Virus record (IMG/VR): IMGVR_UViG_3300029922_001797
Span: 1-50,847 of that record
Origin: a virus
Reading direction: 5' to 3' (one strand)
DNA length: 50,847 nucleotides
Below the pieces are notes generated by a model. The model worked only from the letters and a program-made list of their open reading frames with translations, had not been told where the DNA came from and searched no databases. Below, piece after piece: positions 1 through 6,674 of this stretch. Both the position numbers and the translations under genes were made by a program. Position 1 is the stretch's first letter. Each line of letters starts with the position of its first letter.

Positions 1-825
1 GCTGTAAAGTGAACTATTGATAGAAGGTTGGCTTCCGTCAGTAGTATAATAAATTGAAGCACCAGCAGTTGCTGAACTTAAACTAACAGTTTGTGAAGAT
101 CCATAAGTACCAGCATTTGGAGAAAATGTAGGAAGAGCAGCCGCTTGACTAACAACCGTTGGAATTACAGTAACTTTGTTGCTAGAGACTGAAGAGGTCG
201 CAGCAGCTACATCCAAAGCAATTGCGGCCTGGGTTTTAGTGGCAATCGCAGCAGCCGAGTCAGAACTGAGGATGGTAGCTTCGATACCGGTAAAACCGAT
301 AGGAGCTGGATTAACGTTAGTTCCGCCCGATACATTGTACCAAATATCGTACTGATTTGTATTACCAGCGGTAAATAGAGTGAAATATGCTCCGGCTCCA
401 AAACTAGGGAAAGCGCTTCCGGCTGGCATTGAGAGAGAAATAACAGGTTGTTGTGCAGGTCCTTGAGTAACAGTGCTAGCACTGAAACCAGATGGCATAG
501 AGATATTTTGAGGACCAGTATTAGGAATGGGCACTCCGATACCTACACCACCAGCCAAATTAGATAAAACGTCTGCTAAAGATGCGATAGGTAATTCGAA
601 ACCGTCTGTAACGAATTCGATGTCACGAGCACTCAAGGCATAATTTCCTAAGATACAGTTTTGAAAATTTTGTGCAACTTGATTTTCCCCAAAACAACTC
701 TCAAGTCGGGTAAAAGAGGACGGTGAAAGTAGGGCTTGAGTTTGGATTGCGTTAATAAGCTCGGCACCAGCAGTATTGTCGCCCATGCCCGAGATTAGAA
801 AGGGAAGAGATGAAGATTGTAACAT
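1..825 (-). CDS. Virion structural protein with chitobiase C-terminal-like domain (partial)
   Basis: The frame is open from the ATG at 825 to the window edge (275 codons), so the C-terminus is missing. A good Shine-Dalgarno (AAGGAG) lies 7 bases before the start. Residues from about 235 on read PTFSPNAGTYGSSQTV then IYYTTDGSQPS. That is the signature of the CHB_HEX_C beta-sandwich found appended to glycan-active and phage surface proteins. The middle part is Ala/Ser/Gly/Thr-rich like the tail proteins at 40-46 kb. I infer a tail or particle surface protein; the exact role is unknown. Confidence 0.7.
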   Translation of the reverse strand, partial: MLQSSSLPFLISGMGDNTAGAELINAIQTQALLSPSSFTRLESCFGENQVAQNFQNCILGNYALSARDIEFVTDGFELPIASLADVLSNLAGGVGIGVPIPNTGPQNISMPSGFSASTVTQGPAQQPVISLSMPAGSAFPSFGAGAYFTLFTAGNTNQYDIWYNVSGGTNVNPAPIGFTGIEATILSSDSAAAIATKTQAAIALDVAAATSSVSSNKVTVIPTVVSQAAALPTFSPNAGTYGSSQTVSLSSATAGASIYYTTDGSQPSINSSLYS

Positions 826-912
826 GGTTTTTTCTCCTTAAATTTTAGTCATATACTCTTACAGACTTACCTAAAAGATTGGATTACTATCGGTCATATG
901 GTATAAACCGTT

Positions 913-938
913 GATTTTATTCAGTTATAGATAAAATC
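913..938. repeat. Inverted repeat between two minus genes
   Basis: GATTTTAT (913-920) and ATAAAATC (931-938) are perfect 8-base arms around a 10-base loop, at the stop codon of the nuclease gene. No long T-tract follows, so it is a weak terminator at best. It may separate the structural gene from the nuclease transcript. Confidence 0.35.
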
Positions 939-1362
939 ACTCCCCATATTTACCAAAATACCGTATAGCACTTCTTAATAGTTTCTTGCTGTCCAATTTA
1001 CCTATGGCCGTATTACACTTTGTACAGAGTAATCCTCTTATTTTACCGGTTTTATGGTTGTGATCTACGCCGAACTTATATTTAAAATCTTTAGGGATTT
1101 TCTTGCAAATAGCACATTTGTTTTTCTGTTCTCGTAACATATTTTCGTAATCGTCTATTGTGATACCGTACTTCTTTTTTAAATTTCTACTTCTATACCA
1201 TTGGGATGATTTCTCATGATGATCTTTCCTCCACTGAATAGCATGCGCGTTCTTACACTTCTTACAAATTGAACGAGGACAAGTCTTCTTGTTTGGTCCA
1301 AAAGTTCTTGTATTGAATAAGTCTAATGATTTCCATTCTTTACATTTAATGCACTGTTTCAT
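937..1362 (-). CDS. Endonuclease VII-like HNH nuclease
   Basis: The 141-aa protein has the recombination endonuclease VII (Pfam Endonuclease_7) layout. An N-terminal Cys cluster (C4xxC7, C28/C33/C36) precedes YGIT..DYE..L, then CAIC (83-86), DHNH at 100-103 with TGKIRGLLC, and CTKC. The DHNH plus paired CxxC motifs bind zinc and form the beta-beta-alpha-metal active site. In T4 the family resolves branched DNA; many phage copies are mobile nucleases. The start overlaps the stop of the upstream 230-aa gene by 4 bases, so it is translationally coupled. Family assignment is confident; resolvase versus homing role is open. Confidence 0.85.
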   Translation of the reverse strand: MKQCIKCKEWKSLDLFNTRTFGPNKKTCPRSICKKCKNAHAIQWRKDHHEKSSQWYRSRNLKKKYGITIDDYENMLREQKNKCAICKKIPKDFKYKFGVDHNHKTGKIRGLLCTKCNTAIGKLDSKKLLRSAIRYFGKYGE

Positions 1363-2051
1363 TTTCTTCTACTTCTTTTGGTACCAGGCATTGTTCTAAA
1401 GGAATAAGGGGAATCATGACCATGGTTTGCAGCTTTTATCTCATCACTGATAGGTCTAGGTTCTTTTGGTGGAGTACCCAGTACGCCGCTAATGAACATA
1501 TATATACTTTGGAAGAGTGTATATGGATCTTTTTGTGTTTGATAACTAAGCAATTTAAGGTTAGGATTCAAGGTAATTGCCTTATCTTCCTTGTCTGGAC
1601 GTTCGCATAGGATCACCGGACAGTTGTAAATTTCGTGTAATCTTGTGAGTCCAGAAAATGCCTTGTCATTAAAGAAATGTTCGATTCCTTTTGGATTGCC
1701 AACATAGTGAGTTCGCCAGAAGCTCCAGTAACTAGAAAAGGGAATTCCTTTGGCTAGAGCGAAATCAACCGCTTTATGGGCAGAGTAAAAATTGAACTTG
1801 CCATGGAGATAATGGTCGAATTGGACAAAAGGAATTGCTTCCCCACAAATCAAAAGTATTCCGCCTTTAGTCCACCAAGAATCGTGGTGTCTGTTTGGTG
1901 GGAGTTTTTCTATAAGATCATGGAGTGGGGTTTGTCTGGTCTTATTAGGCTTAAGAATCTTAGATGTTTTTCGGTTATAGACCACGGTCTTGTCTATACC
2001 AAGTCCCATGGCAGAATCGTAATAATCATGAAAGTTAGAAGCAATTAACAT
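1359..2051 (-). CDS. Conserved phage protein of unknown function (230 aa)
   Basis: It starts MLIASNFHDYYDSAMGLG and is rich in aromatic and His residues (HYLHGKFNFYSAHKAVDFALAKG). I recall similar uncharacterised phage proteins that begin with this NFHDYYD stretch, but no function is established. The tail (residues ~195-230) is polar and basic. The start overlaps the deformylase stop by 7 bases, so the deformylase, this gene and the nuclease form one translationally coupled unit. Confidence 0.7.
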   Translation of the reverse strand: MLIASNFHDYYDSAMGLGIDKTVVYNRKTSKILKPNKTRQTPLHDLIEKLPPNRHHDSWWTKGGILLICGEAIPFVQFDHYLHGKFNFYSAHKAVDFALAKGIPFSSYWSFWRTHYVGNPKGIEHFFNDKAFSGLTRLHEIYNCPVILCERPDKEDKAITLNPNLKLLSYQTQKDPYTLFQSIYMFISGVLGTPPKEPRPISDEIKAANHGHDSPYSFRTMPGTKRSRRK

Positions 2052-2545
2052 TTAGACTTACCGAAATTAATCCTACTGTATTGTTTAAGAACTCTACCCT
2101 TCTTAATCATATCTAAATTGTCAACATAAAGCATTCCCTGAAGATGCTGAACCTCGTGTTGGGCGCACTGAGACACAACGCCTTCTGGCAATGTTTCCAT
2201 ATGCAGAGTACCATTTTTATCATTATAGGCTATGGCAACCTGATTATATCTAAGAATTTCATGTCCAACATTTGGTAAGCTTAGACATCCTTCTTGCATC
2301 TTAATCGGTTCGCCTAAACGACGAGTGATCACACAATTGAGATAAGCTCTAGGCGCAAACCCTTTGTCTGGATACATAATAAACAGATTCATGTCCAGAC
2401 CAACCTGATTGGCTGCCAAACCATAACCCTTCTTTTCTTCCATTATCTTAATCATTTGATCAATGGTTTCATCCCAGATACCAAATTGGTCAACATCTTT
2501 GGCTTTCTTATGAAGAATGGGGCTTGGATATGTGACTAATTTCAT
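2045..2545 (-). CDS. def: Peptide deformylase
   Basis: A 166-aa metalloenzyme that removes the N-formyl group from nascent proteins at the ribosome. All three signature motifs are present: GYGLAANQ (residues 40-47), EGCLSLP (85-91, metal ligand Cys87) and HEVQH (130-134, two His ligands and catalytic Glu). The third motif has Gln where HExDH is usual. Length matches bacterial and phage enzymes. Phage deformylases are known and are thought to keep formyl removal working during infection. Start is the ATG at 2545; the tRNA-like element lies just upstream. Confidence 0.93.
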   Translation of the reverse strand: MKLVTYPSPILHKKAKDVDQFGIWDETIDQMIKIMEEKKGYGLAANQVGLDMNLFIMYPDKGFAPRAYLNCVITRRLGEPIKMQEGCLSLPNVGHEILRYNQVAIAYNDKNGTLHMETLPEGVVSQCAQHEVQHLQGMLYVDNLDMIKKGRVLKQYSRINFGKSKC

Positions 2546-2563
2546 AGTATACCTTTATGAATT

Positions 2564-2660
2564 GCGGTAGGCGACGGAATCGAACCGTACTTATACCTGC
2601 CTTAGCGAAGGTGGAATCGAACCACCGTGAGGAGTTACCCCAGACCAACTCACCTACCGC
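2564..2660 (-). tRNA. Atypical tRNA-like element with two T-arm motifs
   Basis: The ends pair perfectly over 8 bases (GCGGTAGG with CCTACCGC), plus a T.G pair. Inside on the minus strand are a GG-containing D-arm-like hairpin (GAGTT/AACTC), a stem-loop GGTGG-TTCGATT-CCACC and a terminal T-arm ACGG-TTCGATT-CCGT. At 97 nt it has class II length. If the middle hairpin is the anticodon arm the anticodon is CGA (Ser), but U at position 37 and 5 extra bases before the arm are abnormal. Alternatives are a fusion of two tRNAs or a degenerate tRNA. No CCA is encoded. Confidence 0.4.
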
Positions 2661-2669
2661 AAACTTTAA

Positions 2670-2846
2670 TTATCCTTTTAGTTTAGCTTCAAGAATTGCA
2701 ATTTGTTCTTTTACGTATTGAACTTTATTGTTAAGGCCGGAATCCGTGGTGTCTGTGTTCTTGGATCCACTTAGTTGTTTCTTGAGGTTCTCAAGAGCTA
2801 CGGTACGTTTTTTCTTTACATTGCCTGGAAAATTAGTTGGGTTCAT
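2670..2846 (-). CDS. Small unknown protein (58 aa)
   Basis: ATG at 2846 (MNPTNFPGNVKKK) is preceded by AGAAAGAAGGATC, a good ribosome-binding site, so the longer in-frame extension upstream is unlikely. The protein is polar and Lys-rich, with a C-terminal heptad-like helix (VQYVKEQIAILEAKLKG). It lies directly upstream of the tRNA-like element. Function unknown. Confidence 0.6.
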   Translation of the reverse strand: MNPTNFPGNVKKKRTVALENLKKQLSGSKNTDTTDSGLNNKVQYVKEQIAILEAKLKG

Positions 2847-2877
2847 ATTGATCCTTCTTTCTTTTAATAGTATATCA

Positions 2878-3180
2878 TTATACTTTGGTAAAGTCAATTT
2901 TATTTTTAATAACTCTTCGGTACATTCCAGTACATCCAACAGCGCCCCTATCTTCTGGATCAATCATAAGACCCCTAGATGCAAGGACTTTTTCTGCTTC
3001 CTTGATATGTTCTTGATACTGTGAACCGGTTTGGCGATGAATGTCCATGCCTCCGTTTGTATACACCAAGAGTTTTACCTGGAAAATAGTTCCGTTCCAC
3101 CCATCGTCTGGTCCTTCAAATATGGCTTCCTGAGTACCACCTACATCCTTACAAACTTCAAATAGCGGTAATCGTTCCAT
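2878..3180 (-). CDS. Unknown small protein (100 aa)
   Basis: Starts at the ATG at 3180 (MERLPLFEVCKDVGG) with an AGGTG motif upstream, one base after the preceding gene's stop codon. Mixed alpha/beta composition with a Lys-rich C-terminus. No motif recognised. Part of the packed leftward array. Confidence 0.6.
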   Translation of the reverse strand: MERLPLFEVCKDVGGTQEAIFEGPDDGWNGTIFQVKLLVYTNGGMDIHRQTGSQYQEHIKEAEKVLASRGLMIDPEDRGAVGCTGMYRRVIKNKIDFTKV

Positions 3181-3181
3181 A

Positions 3182-3448
3182 CTATTCACCTAAAATAGCT
3201 TTCTTCAAATTTTTCATTTGATATTCATGACAGGACTTGTTTTTCCAGTTATCGGTACAATAAGAATCTACATAATTAACCATACAATATGCTCTGGCGG
3301 AATCGCTATCTGGCATACCCTCACATTTGTTCTCTGCCATCTCAACAATCTCTTTCATGGTAGGATCTTTAAGTCCAAAATAAAAGCATAGGGCCGCAAC
3401 CGGTAATAGGATAAAACAAAGGGTGATCTTAAATTGAGTATGTTCCAT
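3182..3448 (-). CDS. Small membrane-anchored Cys-rich protein (88 aa)
   Basis: ATG at 3448 (MEHTQFKITLCFILLP). Residues 7-28 are one hydrophobic segment (an uncleaved anchor or signal peptide). A domain of about 55 residues follows with five cysteines (KCEGMP, YCMVN, YCTDN, SCHEYQ), suggesting a disulfide-bonded periplasmic domain. Similar spaced cysteines occur in the secreted proteins at 8542 and 12970, so the array encodes several envelope-directed peptides. Confidence 0.6.
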   Translation of the reverse strand: MEHTQFKITLCFILLPVAALCFYFGLKDPTMKEIVEMAENKCEGMPDSDSARAYCMVNYVDSYCTDNWKNKSCHEYQMKNLKKAILGE

Positions 3449-3449
3449 A

Positions 3450-3728
3450 TTATTGAAGAGATGCGAAGAAATCCTCACATTTAGATCCTGTGCGTGGATT
3501 CTTAAGTTTGCGTTTCAGGGGTTTTTTAGACTTACCTTTTTTAATAAGTTTTCTACATTGCTTTGGATGCATGTGATGTCTTTCTTCTGGCCAATCAGTT
3601 GGCTTGCAAATTAATCGATCCCATTTATCATATCCAACAACGGTAGCTTTGTCGCCATCCCAAAAAGTAGAATTTCCGTCTCCACACCCGTACATCTTAA
3701 TTTTTGTACCTATCTTAAATTTTTCCAT
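3450..3728 (-). CDS. Small basic protein, SH3/KOW-like start (92 aa)
   Basis: ATG at 3728 (MEKFKIGTKIKMYGCG). The first half (FKIGTKIKMYG..DKATVVGYDKWDRLICKP) has the alternating pattern of a small SH3-like beta barrel. The second half is strongly basic (KKGKSKKPLKRKLKNPRT) and could bind nucleic acid. Fold and function are inferred only. Confidence 0.5.
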   Translation of the reverse strand: MEKFKIGTKIKMYGCGDGNSTFWDGDKATVVGYDKWDRLICKPTDWPEERHHMHPKQCRKLIKKGKSKKPLKRKLKNPRTGSKCEDFFASLQ

Positions 3729-3729
3729 A

Positions 3730-4041
3730 TTAATCATCATCTTCCCAACCACAACCCTTTTTCGGTCTTGTGGTATCAATATCAATACCTTTCTTGGTAC
3801 GATCTTGGGCAAACCACTCTTTATCAAACTGAGCGTCTTTTGCTTCAACTAAACCATCGATTGGATCTGGTTTGAATTCTATGCCTAATTTCTGTGCAAA
3901 TTTAATGGCGTCATTATAAGTACTCACAGCGTATGTAGCTCTACCATGTGCGTACCTACGCGCCATCCATTGGATTTCTTTGATTATGAACTCTCTTTGT
4001 GTACATCCGTGACAAGGCTCTTGTTTCTTTTCTTTTTTCAT
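3730..4041 (-). CDS. Unknown small protein with CxxC (103 aa)
   Basis: MKKEKKQEPCHGCTQREF gives one N-terminal CxxC; no second metal-binding pair is obvious. The C-terminus is acidic (WEDDD). It starts two bases after the stop of the upstream membrane protein. Function unknown. Confidence 0.6.
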   Translation of the reverse strand: MKKEKKQEPCHGCTQREFIIKEIQWMARRYAHGRATYAVSTYNDAIKFAQKLGIEFKPDPIDGLVEAKDAQFDKEWFAQDRTKKGIDIDTTRPKKGCGWEDDD

Positions 4042-4042
4042 A

Positions 4043-4420
4043 TTAATCGGCCTGAACTACTTTTATGGTTTCTACATCACATATTGGGACGTAGGTATCT
4101 GTTTCATTATGAAAATATCGGGAAGCCTTAAAAGACTGTTCGATCTTTGTCTCGGCCAATTCTTTAGACGTGTGCGTAAGATAAGTCCAATGGAAAAAAT
4201 GTTCAATATCGTAGTTAGGCTTAAAAAATTTAGACTCATAAGCCGTACCGTTCTTAGCGGTTACCACAATTTTAAATGGTGGCTTCTGTAATTCTTTATA
4301 AAGCCATTCTTTGGCGTCGGATTCAACTTTGGCGCGTTCTTTTTTTTTAGACTTACAATCTAACCAAATAGATAGTGGGATACATGCAAGGAACATACAG
4401 ATAAAAAATAAACCAATCAT
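4043..4420 (-). CDS. Membrane-anchored unknown protein (125 aa)
   Basis: One N-terminal transmembrane helix (MIGLFFICMFLACIPLSIWL) is followed by a Lys-rich stop-transfer stretch (CKSKKKERAK) and a soluble domain of about 95 residues. This predicts a cytoplasmic C-terminal domain. The start overlaps the stop of the 62-aa gene by 4 bases. No family recognised. Confidence 0.65.
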   Translation of the reverse strand: MIGLFFICMFLACIPLSIWLDCKSKKKERAKVESDAKEWLYKELQKPPFKIVVTAKNGTAYESKFFKPNYDIEHFFHWTYLTHTSKELAETKIEQSFKASRYFHNETDTYVPICDVETIKVVQAD

Positions 4421-4605
4421 TTTGCGTAAATCTCCTTAAAAGTTTCTTTGTCCAAATCGCCCTCTTCAACCCGCGTAATAGCACAAATTAAGGTAAGAAT
4501 CGCAATTGCATGCTTGGGCTCGAACATTCCGCTTAATGTGCGAATTGTACGAATTGCAGTCTGATGACCATCGATATATTCATCTAAAAGAGATTTGATT
4601 GTCAT
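4417..4605 (-). CDS. Small helical unknown protein (62 aa)
   Basis: Predicted mostly helical (MTIKSLLDEYIDGHQTAIRT). It sits one base after the upstream gene and overlaps the downstream one by 4 bases, which supports coding by coupling. Function unknown. Confidence 0.6.
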   Translation of the reverse strand: MTIKSLLDEYIDGHQTAIRTIRTLSGMFEPKHAIAILTLICAITRVEEGDLDKETFKEIYAK

Positions 4606-4606
4606 T

Positions 4607-5095
4607 TTAAAACCTACTCTTTACTAATACGCCATCGGCAAAAATAAAATCTGACAATTCATAGGCTTGTATTGGAATTCCTTTTTTGGGAAACCGCTCA
4701 AAATGTTTTTTCTGAACAAAAAAACTTAACCGTTCTGGTTTTTGGCTTCCTTTTGGAAGAAATGTAAGGTACAGATTGTCTGGTACTTTTCGTGATACTA
4801 AAATATATTCATTCATTTGAAGCGAGAACCCTTTTTCTTCGGCTTCCTTCTTAGAAAGAGTCCCTGCACGTTCGCCCTCTTTGGCCTTACGGACATAATC
4901 AAGATCACGGTAGTAGGTAAATATCCCTTTTGGTTTAACGATCTTGTAGACCAACTTTGTTTCTTGGTCTTGAGCATAAATATCAGTGCCGAGTTCGGCC
5001 ATAATAACATTTAGTTTTTCGTAAGCTTGCTCTAGCTCTTCTTTAACTCGCTCTACATTTTTTGCAGCTTCGATGAATTGATTTTCTTGTGACAT
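4607..5095 (-). CDS. Unknown protein with N-terminal coiled coil (162 aa)
   Basis: Residues 1-35 form a likely coiled coil (FIEAAKNVERVKEELEQAYEK). The rest is mixed, with repeated Tyr-Leu-Val strands. An AGGAGAAAAT ribosome-binding site precedes the ATG at 5095. I recall similar uncharacterised phage proteins but cannot name a family. Confidence 0.65.
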   Translation of the reverse strand: MSQENQFIEAAKNVERVKEELEQAYEKLNVIMAELGTDIYAQDQETKLVYKIVKPKGIFTYYRDLDYVRKAKEGERAGTLSKKEAEEKGFSLQMNEYILVSRKVPDNLYLTFLPKGSQKPERLSFFVQKKHFERFPKKGIPIQAYELSDFIFADGVLVKSRF

Positions 5096-5103
5096 ATTTT
5101 CTC

Positions 5104-5349
5104 CTAGTATTTTAATTTAATTACCATTTCAGAATCTGTGTCCTGATTTGTAATACCTACGGTTGCTGTTGAAGAGCCGCTATTGCCCCTTCCAGATCCA
5201 CCGCCTCCGCCGCATTTAACAGAAACACTAACCCACTTTACTCCTTTTGGTACCACGAAGACACCTTCACCGGTTTTAAGTGGTTTCTTTTTTAAAAAAC
5301 GGAACAGAGATGCGGTTAATAAGGACCCAATTAATACTCCTAAAATCAC
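5104..5349 (-). CDS. Small membrane protein with Gly-rich linker (81 aa)
   Basis: An N-terminal hydrophobic helix (MILGVLIGSLLTASLF) is followed by a beta segment (GVFVVPKGVKWVSVSVKCG) and a glycine/serine run (GGGGGSGRGNSGSS). Phage surface proteins often carry such glycine-rich patches. Overlaps the upstream gene by 4 bases. Confidence 0.55.
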   Translation of the reverse strand: MILGVLIGSLLTASLFRFLKKKPLKTGEGVFVVPKGVKWVSVSVKCGGGGGSGRGNSGSSTATVGITNQDTDSEMVIKLKY

Positions 5350-5588
5350 TTTACTTCTCCTGTATCTGCGAACCGTAAGAGCTTCTTTGCAATCTGTCTA
5401 GCCTGTACGCGGTTAAGGTGCATTCTGTTATTTACATCCTTGTTGTCCATATGAGGTCCGGTATTGCTTAGACCAAGCCAAATACACTCTCTTTCGGCAT
5501 TACTGCTATGTTGTAAGGTGCAAACTTGGGCATAGTCATCTGCAAATTCTAGGTATCCAAACCCACGACCTGTTGTTTTGAATTTCAT
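5346..5588 (-). CDS. Unknown small protein (80 aa)
   Basis: MKFKTTGRGFGYLEFADDY; ends with a basic helix (NRVQARQIAKKLLRFADTG). Strong resemblance in form to small phage proteins read as one beta hairpin sheet plus a helix. Coupled on both sides by 4-base overlaps. Function unknown. Confidence 0.6.
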   Translation of the reverse strand: MKFKTTGRGFGYLEFADDYAQVCTLQHSSNAERECIWLGLSNTGPHMDNKDVNNRMHLNRVQARQIAKKLLRFADTGEVK

Positions 5589-5821
5589 GGTTGCTCCAAT
5601 CTCATTTTGACTGTTTTTGGTTGCTCTTCATCTAATACGATCCTGTATGAGGTCTCACAACCTTCGCAGTAAGTTTGATCTCCATCTACAGAAATCGCTA
5701 TTCCTACAGGAACTTCATCTAAACAATACGTTCTTAAAAGACAGTCTCCGGCCTTACTTTGGTATTCTAAGGATGAACCGCAATTAGGACAGCTTGCCAT
5801 TACACTATCAAACATTCCCAT
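5585..5821 (-). CDS. Small zinc-ribbon phage protein (78 aa)
   Basis: MGMFDSVMASCPNCGSSLEYQSKAG with a second pair CEGC near residue 55: two CxxC knuckles about 40 residues apart, a zinc ribbon. The MGMFDSV...CP.CG start is typical of uncharacterised phage zinc-ribbon proteins. Role unknown; possibly protein or nucleic-acid binding. Confidence 0.7.
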   Translation of the reverse strand: MGMFDSVMASCPNCGSSLEYQSKAGDCLLRTYCLDEVPVGIAISVDGDQTYCEGCETSYRIVLDEEQPKTVKMRLEQP

Positions 5822-5822
5822 A

Positions 5823-6023
5823 TTATGACCCCTGGGAAGTAACTACTTCCATATCGCTGTGTTTTATTTGATATTTTTCCCATGCAGCAACTAGATCGTC
5901 TAAAGCGCCCTTCCAATCAACTTGGCCTTTACGTCTAGACTGTTTGTTGACTTCATAGGCCCATACAGCTGTATCGACCGCTTTAAGAAGTTCTATTAAT
6001 GATTCTGGTGTTGGGTGTTTCAC
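5823..6023 (-). CDS. Unknown small protein, leaderless GTG start proposed (66 aa)
   Basis: The frame is open upstream to a TTG at 6059, but no ribosome-binding site precedes it and that TTG is part of a -35 box. The promoter TTGACT-17-TACACT (6031-6059) would start transcription at about 6023-6024, exactly at an in-frame GTG. I therefore choose GTG 6023 (VKHPTPESLIELLKAVD). Helical protein of unknown function. Confidence 0.5.
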   Translation of the reverse strand: MKHPTPESLIELLKAVDTAVWAYEVNKQSRRKGQVDWKGALDDLVAAWEKYQIKHSDMEVVTSQGS

Positions 6024-6030
6024 TGTAATT

Positions 6031-6059
6031 AGTGTACCAAATAAGGTAGGATTAGTCAA
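6031..6059 (-). promoter_or_regulatory. Sigma70-like promoter
   Basis: Minus-strand -35 TTGACT (6054-6059), 17-base spacer, -10 TACACT (6031-6036). The predicted start site falls on the GTG at 6023, giving a leaderless transcript that reads into the 5823 gene and the array beyond. Confidence 0.6.
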
Positions 6060-6107
6060 TAATAAAAATACGTGAATTTTTAAAAAAGATATGATATATT
6101 CTTATTA

Positions 6108-6220
6108 GTACCCTTAATCGGGTATAGTCTTACTGATCATTTTAGTAGCCTAAGACCATGCCTAGCATGGAACGTCGGTGCAAGTCCGGCTCAGTAAGCG
6201 TTCAGGTTGCCTGATCAGCG
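6108..6220 (+). other. Structured intergenic element with tRNA-like fold
   Basis: On the plus strand TACCC/GGGTA makes a hairpin (6109-6124). Then TTACTGA (6130-6136) pairs with TCAGTAA (6191-6197) as an acceptor-like stem. Inside are CCAT-GCCTAGC-ATGG, with CTA at the anticodon position, and a T-arm-like GTCGG-TGCAAGT-CCGGC. It is 69 nt to the discriminator position. The D-loop lacks GG, U33 is C, and the T-loop deviates, so a functional tRNA is doubtful. It opposes the neighbouring minus genes. Could instead be a leader structure. Confidence 0.3.
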
Positions 6221-6228
6221 TAAAACCC

Positions 6229-6426
6229 TTAAAAAAGGTTCCCTGTTTTTAATTTTTCGAGTTCTTTTTCGAGTTCTTCGATACGACTATTTAAATGGAA
6301 TACTTCTTTTAATAGAAAACCATTTTCTTTTGCAAGAAATACATTGAAATTACCAAAATCAAGTGGGCTCTCGATCTCTGGTTTCTTGGTAAATGGTGCT
6401 ATTAATACGGCTAATAGTTTCTTCAT
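6229..6426 (-). CDS. Small coiled-coil protein (65 aa)
   Basis: ATG at 6426 with AAAGGAAGT before it (MKKLLAVLIAPFTKK). The second half is a coiled coil (NSRIEELEKELEKLKTG). An upstream extension would run into the tRNA and is rejected. It follows the tRNA-Ile within about 20 bases, so it probably shares its transcript. Function unknown. Confidence 0.6.
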   Translation of the reverse strand: MKKLLAVLIAPFTKKPEIESPLDFGNFNVFLAKENGFLLKEVFHLNSRIEELEKELEKLKTGNLF

Positions 6427-6444
6427 ACTTCCTTTAAAAATGGG

Positions 6445-6581
6445 TCCAAGGGGCATGACTCGAACATGCGACACCCAGTTTATCATTCTGGTACTCTACC
6501 TTTAAGGTTACAATCATTCGGTCTGCGTTTCCCTTAAGACTACTCCGCAAACTTCCTTTTCACCATCTGAGTTACCCTTGG
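6445..6581 (-). tRNA. tRNA-Ile(GAT) with a 64-nt insertion in the D-loop
   Basis: Acceptor CCAAGGG (6575-6581) pairs with CCCTTGG (6446-6452), discriminator A at 6445. D-stem ACTC/GAGT is perfect. The anticodon arm CCAGA-ATGATAA-ACTGG has anticodon GAT, the variable loop is GTGTC and the T-arm is GCATG-TTCGAGT-CATGC. The D-loop reads AGATGGT, then 64 foreign bases ending in another GGT, then A; removing 6498-6561 leaves an ordinary 73-nt tRNA. CCA is not encoded (CCC follows A73). Either a novel small intron/insertion or a disabled gene. Confidence 0.7.
6498..6561 (-). other. Insertion inside the tRNA-Ile D-loop
   Basis: 64 nt, bounded by a GGT duplication. It contains a 7-bp hairpin GTTTGCG/CGCAGAC. 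Its 10-base segment at 6505-6514 is the exact complement of the tRNA leader at 6585-6594, which would form a pseudoknot across the acceptor stem. It is far too short for a group I or II intron core and I see no ORF. Confidence 0.55.
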
Positions 6582-6674
6582 AAAATTGTAACCTACCGGT
6601 ATGGTGAGTTACTTGCAGTTATGCTGTCTGTGGCAGCACCGCACTTCAATCCACAGAATCCTTCAAGTCTAATA
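6582..6674 (-). other. Structured spacer between tmRNA and tRNA-Ile
   Basis: 93 nt, minus strand, with TCTGTGG/CCACAGA (7 bp) and a second hairpin beginning GTAAC and ending GTTAC that contains ACC/GGT pairs. Probably the processed spacer of a tmRNA-tRNA precursor. No tRNA or ORF found in it. Confidence 0.4.

Noticed and set aside
6108-6220. Cobalamin-riboswitch-like words (AGCC..AGACC.TGCC and CCGG/CCGG around TGCAAGT)
   Set aside because: The B12-box-like word comes before the other one, the reverse of the real order, and the remaining core is missing. No cobalamin gene is near.
6498-6561. Group I intron in the tRNA-Ile
   Set aside because: 64 nt cannot hold the P3-P8 core, and the site is the D-loop. 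No conserved core words found.
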